A stretch of DNA of 64,000 nt. It comes from Martelella mediterranea (GTDB lineage: Bacteria; Pseudomonadota; Alphaproteobacteria; Rhizobiales; Rhizobiaceae). The notes under the pieces were generated by a model. That model made no database searches. It was given only the letters and a program-made list of their open reading frames with translations, and was not told where the DNA came from. Shown here piece by piece: positions 59,701 to 64,000 of the stretch. The DNA lies in NCBI GenBank assembly GCA_003001975.1, contig PVUG01000002.1, positions 248,001 to 312,000 on the forward strand. The letters are read 5' to 3'. The translations under genes and the position numbers were made by a program. Each line of letters starts with the position of its first letter. Position 1 is the stretch's first letter.

Positions 59701-61185
59701 CTATTCGATACCGCCGAGGCAGATATATTTCAGCTCGGTATAATCCTCGAGGCCGTATTTCGAACCCTCGCGGCCAGTTCCCGACTGCTTGATGCCGCCG
59801 AAGGGGGCCACTTCGGTGGAGATCAGGCCGGTATTGACGCCGACAATGCCATATTCCAGCGCCTCGGCGACCCGGAAAACCTTCGCCAGATCGCGGGAGA
59901 AGAAATAGGAGGCAAGGCCGAATTCGGTATCGTTGGCCATCGCGATCACATCTTCCTCGCTTTCAAAGCGAAACAGCGGCGCGACGGGCCCGAAGGTCTC
60001 CTCGCGCGCGCACTTCATCTCCGGCGTGACGCCTGTCAGCACGGTCGGCTGGAAGAACAGACCACCCTTCTCGTGGTTTTTGCCGCCAAGCCTGATTTCG
60101 GCGCCTTTCGAGACGGCATCCTCAATGTGGTCTTTCACCTTGTCGACCGCCGCTTCATCAACCAGCGGGCCGATATCCGTGCCCTCGGCCATGCCGTCCC
60201 CGACCGTCAACTCCGCGACTCGGCGAGCAAGCTTTTCGGCGAATTCGTCATAGACGCCGGACTGAACATAAAGCCGGTTGGCGCACACGCATGTCTGGCC
60301 GGCATTGCGGTATTTGGATGCAATCGCGCCTTCGACCGCGGCATCCAGATCGGCGTCGTCAAACACCATGAACGGCGCGTTGCCGCCAAGTTCCAGGCTC
60401 ATCTTCTTGATCTGGTCAGCCCCCTGCCGCATCAGGATACGGCCGACCTCGGTCGATCCGGTAAAGGTGATCTTGCGAACACGGTCATCCTCGCTGAACG
60501 CCTTGCCGACCATCGAGGAACTGGTTGCGGTGACAACCGATAAAAGCCCCGCGGGCAATCCGGCTCTTTCTGCAAGGCAGGCGATGGCGAGCGCGGAAAG
60601 CGGCGTCATCTGCGCCGGTTTGCACACCATCGCACAGCCCGAAGCAAGCGCCGGGGCCATCTTGCGGGCAAGCATGGCATTGGGAAAGTTCCAGGGCGTG
60701 ATGGCGCCAACCACGCCCACAGGCTGGCGAATGACCATGATGCGCTTGTCGGTCTGATGGCCGGGGATCATGTCGCCATACATACGCTTGGCCTCTTCGC
60801 CGAACCATTCAACGAACGACGCGCCGTAGAGGATTTCGCCGCGCGCCTCTGCCCAGGGCTTGCCCATTTCCATGGTGAGGATGGTGGCAAGGTCATCGGC
60901 ATTTTCCACCATCAGGTCATAGAGCGCGCGCAGGATGGAGGCGCGTTCCTTGGCCGTCTTTTTCGCCCAGGATTTCTGCGCTTCGTGGGCGGCCGCAATA
61001 GCCTGATCGACCTCCGCCCGGCCGCAATTCGGCAGCGTCGCAATCACTGCGCCGTTGGCGGGATTGGTGACATCGAAGGTCTTGCCGTCGGTCGATTGCT
61101 CGCGCCATGATCCAGCAATGAAGGCTCCCGCTCCGGCCAGTGTCTTGTCCTTGAGATGATCAGCGAGTTTATCGGTAATGGCCAT
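59701..61185 (-). CDS. gabD: NAD(P)-dependent aldehyde dehydrogenase, succinate-semialdehyde type
   Basis: 494 aa. Walker-like ALDH motifs: WNFPNAMLARKMAPALASGC, FTGSTEVGRILM (cofactor), LELGGNAPFMVFDDADLD (catalytic Glu) and NAGQTCVCANRLYVQ (nucleophile Cys), ending GREGSKYGLEDYTELKYIC. The pattern is that of GabD, oxidising succinate semialdehyde to succinate in the GABA shunt. ATG 61185 follows GAGGGAGACCAATC; further starts upstream are shadow. The exact aldehyde is not proven. Confidence 0.9.
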   Translation of the reverse strand: MAITDKLADHLKDKTLAGAGAFIAGSWREQSTDGKTFDVTNPANGAVIATLPNCGRAEVDQAIAAAHEAQKSWAKKTAKERASILRALYDLMVENADDLATILTMEMGKPWAEARGEILYGASFVEWFGEEAKRMYGDMIPGHQTDKRIMVIRQPVGVVGAITPWNFPNAMLARKMAPALASGCAMVCKPAQMTPLSALAIACLAERAGLPAGLLSVVTATSSSMVGKAFSEDDRVRKITFTGSTEVGRILMRQGADQIKKMSLELGGNAPFMVFDDADLDAAVEGAIASKYRNAGQTCVCANRLYVQSGVYDEFAEKLARRVAELTVGDGMAEGTDIGPLVDEAAVDKVKDHIEDAVSKGAEIRLGGKNHEKGGLFFQPTVLTGVTPEMKCAREETFGPVAPLFRFESEEDVIAMANDTEFGLASYFFSRDLAKVFRVAEALEYGIVGVNTGLISTEVAPFGGIKQSGTGREGSKYGLEDYTELKYICLGGIE

Positions 61186-61461
61186 GATTGGTCTCCCTCT
61201 TGTCTTTATCCTTAACGCCATGCCCGGCAGGCTTTGTTCCGTACCGATCCGCAAAAGCGCACCGAAGCCTGCCCTCCACTTGAGATATGCAGGTGAAACA
61301 CCTCAACAGCATATCAAGGTGGAGATTTGAGATCACCGTGGCATTTCAGGCAAGTCGGAAAATCGCATGATTTGCGATGGTCCCGGTTTTCCGATAGGTG
61401 GAATCCATATCAATCGGCGCGGACCGCAGGCTCCGCCCCCATGAGCGCGTCAGGATAAACC

Positions 61462-61704
61462 ATGCAGACCATTTTCGTGCAGTTCAAATGCCACCCCGGA
61501 CAGGCCTATGATGTCGCTGACGTCGTGGTGCGCACGCTTGAGGAAACTTCGGAAATCTATTCAACCTCGGGACATTACGACCTTCTGGCGAAATTCTACC
61601 TGCCGGCCGAAACCGATATCGGCCATTTCGTCACCAGCCGCCTGCAGACGATCGACGGGGTGAAAGACACCTTCACCCTCGTCACCTTCAAGGCCTTCAG
61701 CTAG
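61462..61704 (+). CDS. Stand-alone Lrp/AsnC ligand-binding (RAM) domain protein
   Basis: 80 aa, only the alpha-beta RAM domain of Lrp/AsnC regulators: FVQFKCHPGQAYDVADVV, TSEIYSTSGHYDLLAKFYL and IDGVKDTFTLVTFK. There is no helix-turn-helix. Such proteins oligomerise and bind amino acids, possibly modulating full-length Lrp proteins. Divergent from gabD. Confidence 0.88.
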   Translation: MQTIFVQFKCHPGQAYDVADVVVRTLEETSEIYSTSGHYDLLAKFYLPAETDIGHFVTSRLQTIDGVKDTFTLVTFKAFS

Positions 61705-61717
61705 CAAGGCGCCGCCT

Positions 61718-62617
61718 TCAAAACCGCGGCGCTTCGAGGCCGGCCGCGCAATAGGCGGCGATCAGCGTATTGGCCATCAGCATGGTGATCGTCATCGGCC
61801 CGACACCGCCGGGCACCGGCGTAATCGCCCCGGCCACGGGTTCGCAGGCGGCAAAATCGACGTCGCCCAAAAGCCGGGTCCTGCCTTCGCCGCGCTCGGG
61901 TGCGGGAACACGGGTAATCCCGACATCGATCACGGTAGCACCCGGTTTCACCCAGTCAGCCTTGACCATCTCCGCCCGGCCGGTGGCTGCGACCAGAATA
62001 TCGGCATTGCGGCACACCGAAGCCAGATCGGCGGTGCGCGAATGGGCCATGGTGACCGTGGCGTTGGCTTGCAGAAGCAACCGGCCCATCGGCTTTCCAA
62101 ACAGGTTGGAACGGCCGACGACAACAGCGTTCAACCCGGAAAGATCGTCGCCGTGGATCGAGCGGACGAGGATCATCGCCCCGGCCGGCGTACAGGAGAT
62201 CAGGCCGGTTTTCAGGTCGCCGACAGCAAGCTTGCCCGCATTGACGATCGAAAGCCCGTCGACATCCTTCTCCGGGCGGATCATCTGGATGACCGGAAAT
62301 TCGTCAAGATGAGCGGGCAGCGGCAGCTGAACCAGAACGCCGTGAATGGCCGGATCGGCATTCAACTCGCCAACGACCTTTTCCAGATCGGCCTGGCTGG
62401 TGTCGGCATCGAGCGTCACCTGAACGGAATGAAAGCCGCATTCCTTGGCGCGCTTGCCCTTGGCGGCCACATAGGTGTGGCTTGCGGCATCGTCGCCCAC
62501 GATTACTACCGCCAGGCCGGGGACGACGCCTTTTGCGGTATTGAGTTCTGCCGTGGCCGTCTTGATCTTCTCGATGACCCCGGCGGCAATTGCCTTGCCG
62601 TCAATGCGTTCTGCCAT
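61718..62617 (-). CDS. folD: Bifunctional methylene-THF dehydrogenase/cyclohydrolase
   Basis: 299 aa. [23 protein letters not shown] (catalytic Lys in the KxK-like tract), [40 protein letters not shown] (dinucleotide loop) and [19 protein letters not shown] are the FolD signatures. It interconverts 5,10-methylene-, methenyl- and 10-formyl-THF; the purU gene nearby acts on its product. Convergent with the RAM gene. Confidence 0.96.
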   Translation of the reverse strand: MAERIDGKAIAAGVIEKIKTATAELNTAKGVVPGLAVVIVGDDAASHTYVAAKGKRAKECGFHSVQVTLDADTSQADLEKVVGELNADPAIHGVLVQLPLPAHLDEFPVIQMIRPEKDVDGLSIVNAGKLAVGDLKTGLISCTPAGAMILVRSIHGDDLSGLNAVVVGRSNLFGKPMGRLLLQANATVTMAHSRTADLASVCRNADILVAATGRAEMVKADWVKPGATVIDVGITRVPAPERGEGRTRLLGDVDFAACEPVAGAITPVPGGVGPMTITMLMANTLIAAYCAAGLEAPRF

Positions 62618-62731
62618 GTAGAAACTCCCGAATTCTTTCTGCTGTCGCCCTGTTCAGGCGCCGGAAACGAAAAACGGCAAGCGCCGGAGCGCTTGCCGAA
62701 ATATTCTGAAAAGCACGACCTGCCGGTCCAC

Positions 62732-63217
62732 TCAGTTGAGACGCTTTTTGACCGAATCAACCGATTTGGAAAACAGCTTCGACTGAACTGCCGGCGTTGC
62801 TTTCTTTTCCAGAACGATGCGCGCCGCATCCACGGCGACATCAACGGCAGCGCTGCGCACCGCCTCGATGGCATCCTGCTCGGCCTGGCGAATCTTCTGC
62901 TCGGAAAAAGCCGTGCGACGCTCGACATATTCCTGTGTCTTGCGGTGCGCCTCTTCCTTGATCGCCTGCGCCTCGCGCTCGGCAGCGGCAACGATATCCT
63001 TGGCTTCGTCCTCGGCTTCGCGACGCTTGCGCTGGTAATCGGCCAGCACATGCTGGGCTTCTTCGCGTAGGCGCTTGGCTTCGGCCAGTTCATCGCGAAT
63101 TTCGTCCGCACGCGAATCAAGCGAGCGCAGCAGAATTCCGGGAACCTTGAAATAGGCCACGACGATGAAGAACAGAACCAGGCCTACAAAGGCATAAAAT
63201 GTCGCATCAAGTGACAT
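62732..63217 (-). CDS. atpF: ATP synthase F0 subunit b
   Basis: 161 aa. One N-terminal membrane helix (LDATFYAFVGLVLFFIVVAYF) is followed by a long charged helix (ELAEAKRLREEAQHVLADYQRKRREAEDEA...), the b-type peripheral stalk. It lies three bases after b' and is the last F0 gene of the run atpE-b'-b. Confidence 0.94.
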   Translation of the reverse strand: MSLDATFYAFVGLVLFFIVVAYFKVPGILLRSLDSRADEIRDELAEAKRLREEAQHVLADYQRKRREAEDEAKDIVAAAEREAQAIKEEAHRKTQEYVERRTAFSEQKIRQAEQDAIEAVRSAAVDVAVDAARIVLEKKATPAVQSKLFSKSVDSVKKRLN

Positions 63218-63219
63218 GA

Positions 63220-63801
63220 TCAGCCCTCCTTGACCGATGAAACGGCCGCTTCGACATCGCCCTTGGCCACGCGCCCGCCGATCAGCTGGGTCACGATCTG
63301 GGCGGCAGTCTCTTCGGCAATGGAGCCGACTTCCTGCAACGCTTCAGAGCGAACCTTTTCGATCCGGGCATTGGCCTCGGTCAGTTTCTTGCCAAGCTCG
63401 CCTTCGACCTGGGCCCGTTCGGCCTCGGCCTCGGCACGGGCCTTGTCGGCGGCAGCCGCCGATATCGACCGCGCTTCATCGCGCGCCCGGGCCAGTTCCT
63501 TTTCATAAGCGGCAATCGCGGCATCGGCCTCGTTACGCAGCCTTTCGGCCTCGTCGAGATCCTGAGCAATCCGGTCATGCCGGTCTTCCAGAATGGAGCC
63601 GACGCGCGGAATGATCATCCTCTTCATCAACAGATAGAAGAGTCCGAACGTGATGGCCAACCACAGGATCTGCGACGGGAAGGTCGCAAAATCAAATGGC
63701 GGGAACACCTGTTCTTCGTGATGCTCTATTTCGGCCAGCGTCGTCTCGGTATGCGCTTCTGCGCCTTCCGAGGTCTGCGCCAGAGCCGGTGTCACAATCA
63801 T
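63220..63801 (-). CDS. ATP synthase F0 subunit b'
   Basis: 193 aa. A signal-like start ([17 protein letters not shown]) and acidic segment are followed by a membrane helix ([17 protein letters not shown]) and a long stalk helix ([29 protein letters not shown]). The paired b/b' genes are typical of alphaproteobacteria and plastids. ATG 63801 follows GGAGGCGAGC; a start four codons earlier is less well placed. The gene is often called atpG or atpF2. Confidence 0.92.
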   Translation of the reverse strand: MIVTPALAQTSEGAEAHTETTLAEIEHHEEQVFPPFDFATFPSQILWLAITFGLFYLLMKRMIIPRVGSILEDRHDRIAQDLDEAERLRNEADAAIAAYEKELARARDEARSISAAAADKARAEAEAERAQVEGELGKKLTEANARIEKVRSEALQEVGSIAEETAAQIVTQLIGGRVAKGDVEAAVSSVKEG

Positions 63802-63883
63802 GCTCGCCTCCAAAGGTCTTCGACAACAGTGGACACGGCGCCGAAAACGGACGCCGTGACCTAAACGTCAGACCGCTTAAAAC

Positions 63884-64000
63884 TTAAACGGCGAAGAGCA
63901 GGAGAAGAGCGACGAGCAGCGAGAAGATGCCGAGCGCTTCGGTCACGGCAAAGCCGAAGACCAGACGGCCGAACTGGCTGTCAGCTGCAGAGGGGTTGCG
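63884..64000 (-). CDS. atpE: ATP synthase F0 subunit c, C-terminal part (cut by window edge)
   Basis: The last 38 codons only: [20 protein letters not shown] then [18 protein letters not shown] and stop. This is the second helix of the c-ring hairpin, with the proton-carrying Glu in FAVTEALG. The start lies beyond 64000. It is upstream of the b' and b genes on the same strand. Confidence 0.95.
   Translation of the reverse strand, partial: RNPSAADSQFGRLVFGFAVTEALGIFSLLVALLLLFAV

Overview
The window looks like chromosomal DNA of a Rhizobiales-type alphaproteobacterium. Evidence: high-GC coding, split F0 subunits b and b' next to a c-subunit gene, a Usg-family gene, a ModE-controlled molybdate operon and many stand-alone catabolic operons. 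A genus cannot be fixed from sequence reading alone; Martelella/Hoeflea-like is only a guess.

Left core (1-11.5 kb): two polar amino-acid ABC permeases; an alpha/beta hydrolase whose secretion signal is out of frame with the enzyme, divergent from a membrane-anchored AraC regulator; modEABC with a clear palindromic Mo box over the modE start; a secreted DUF1254/DUF1214 protein; two tandem GNAT acetyltransferases; and rplU-rpmA.

Accessory region (about 11.5-27.7 kb): this begins at a tRNA-Ser(CGA) gene. A 166-bp direct repeat carrying a second, one-base-deleted tRNA-Ser copy lies 13.6 kb downstream. Between the copies are a HAD phosphatase, a ClpP-like/PAN periplasmic protein, a tyrosine integrase, an XRE regulator/MFS pair, a serine recombinase and a tightly packed four-gene unit. 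That unit holds a 5'-truncated MmeI-like DNA methyltransferase, an SF2 helicase, a GIY-YIG (T5orf172-like) nuclease and a membrane protein. It is the best candidate for an uncharacterised, probably defence-related, system. Beyond the second tRNA copy lie a DUF6880-like gene and a decayed copy of the integrase 5' end.

Sugar catabolism (27.7-42 kb): a GntR/FadR-type regulator sits between a mutarotase-MFS operon and a divergent operon. The divergent operon encodes an enolase-superfamily sugar-acid dehydratase, an aldo-keto reductase, a lactonase-like amidohydrolase, FucO lactaldehyde reductase and a DapA-type aldolase. Together these fit non-phosphorylative L-fucose-type degradation to pyruvate and L-lactaldehyde. 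An AraC regulator lies between a second pair of operons (DeoC-PfkB kinase; RbsD/FucU-Gfo/Idh/MocA-isomerase). Both operons carry the same 18-bp sequence upstream, probably its binding site.

Nucleoside uptake and salvage (43-51.4 kb): a BMP-type ABC transporter is followed by cytidine deaminase, purine nucleoside phosphorylase, DeoC and DeoA in one long operon. The DeoA-like protein has Ala where the family has a conserved active-site His.

Right core (51.4-64 kb): usg, two aldo-keto reductases, a DUF883/holin-like pair, small ORFs, purU, a secreted GH5 glycosidase, epmA divergent from efp, a gabD-like dehydrogenase, a stand-alone RAM-domain protein, folD, and the atpF, atpF' and atpE (partial) genes.
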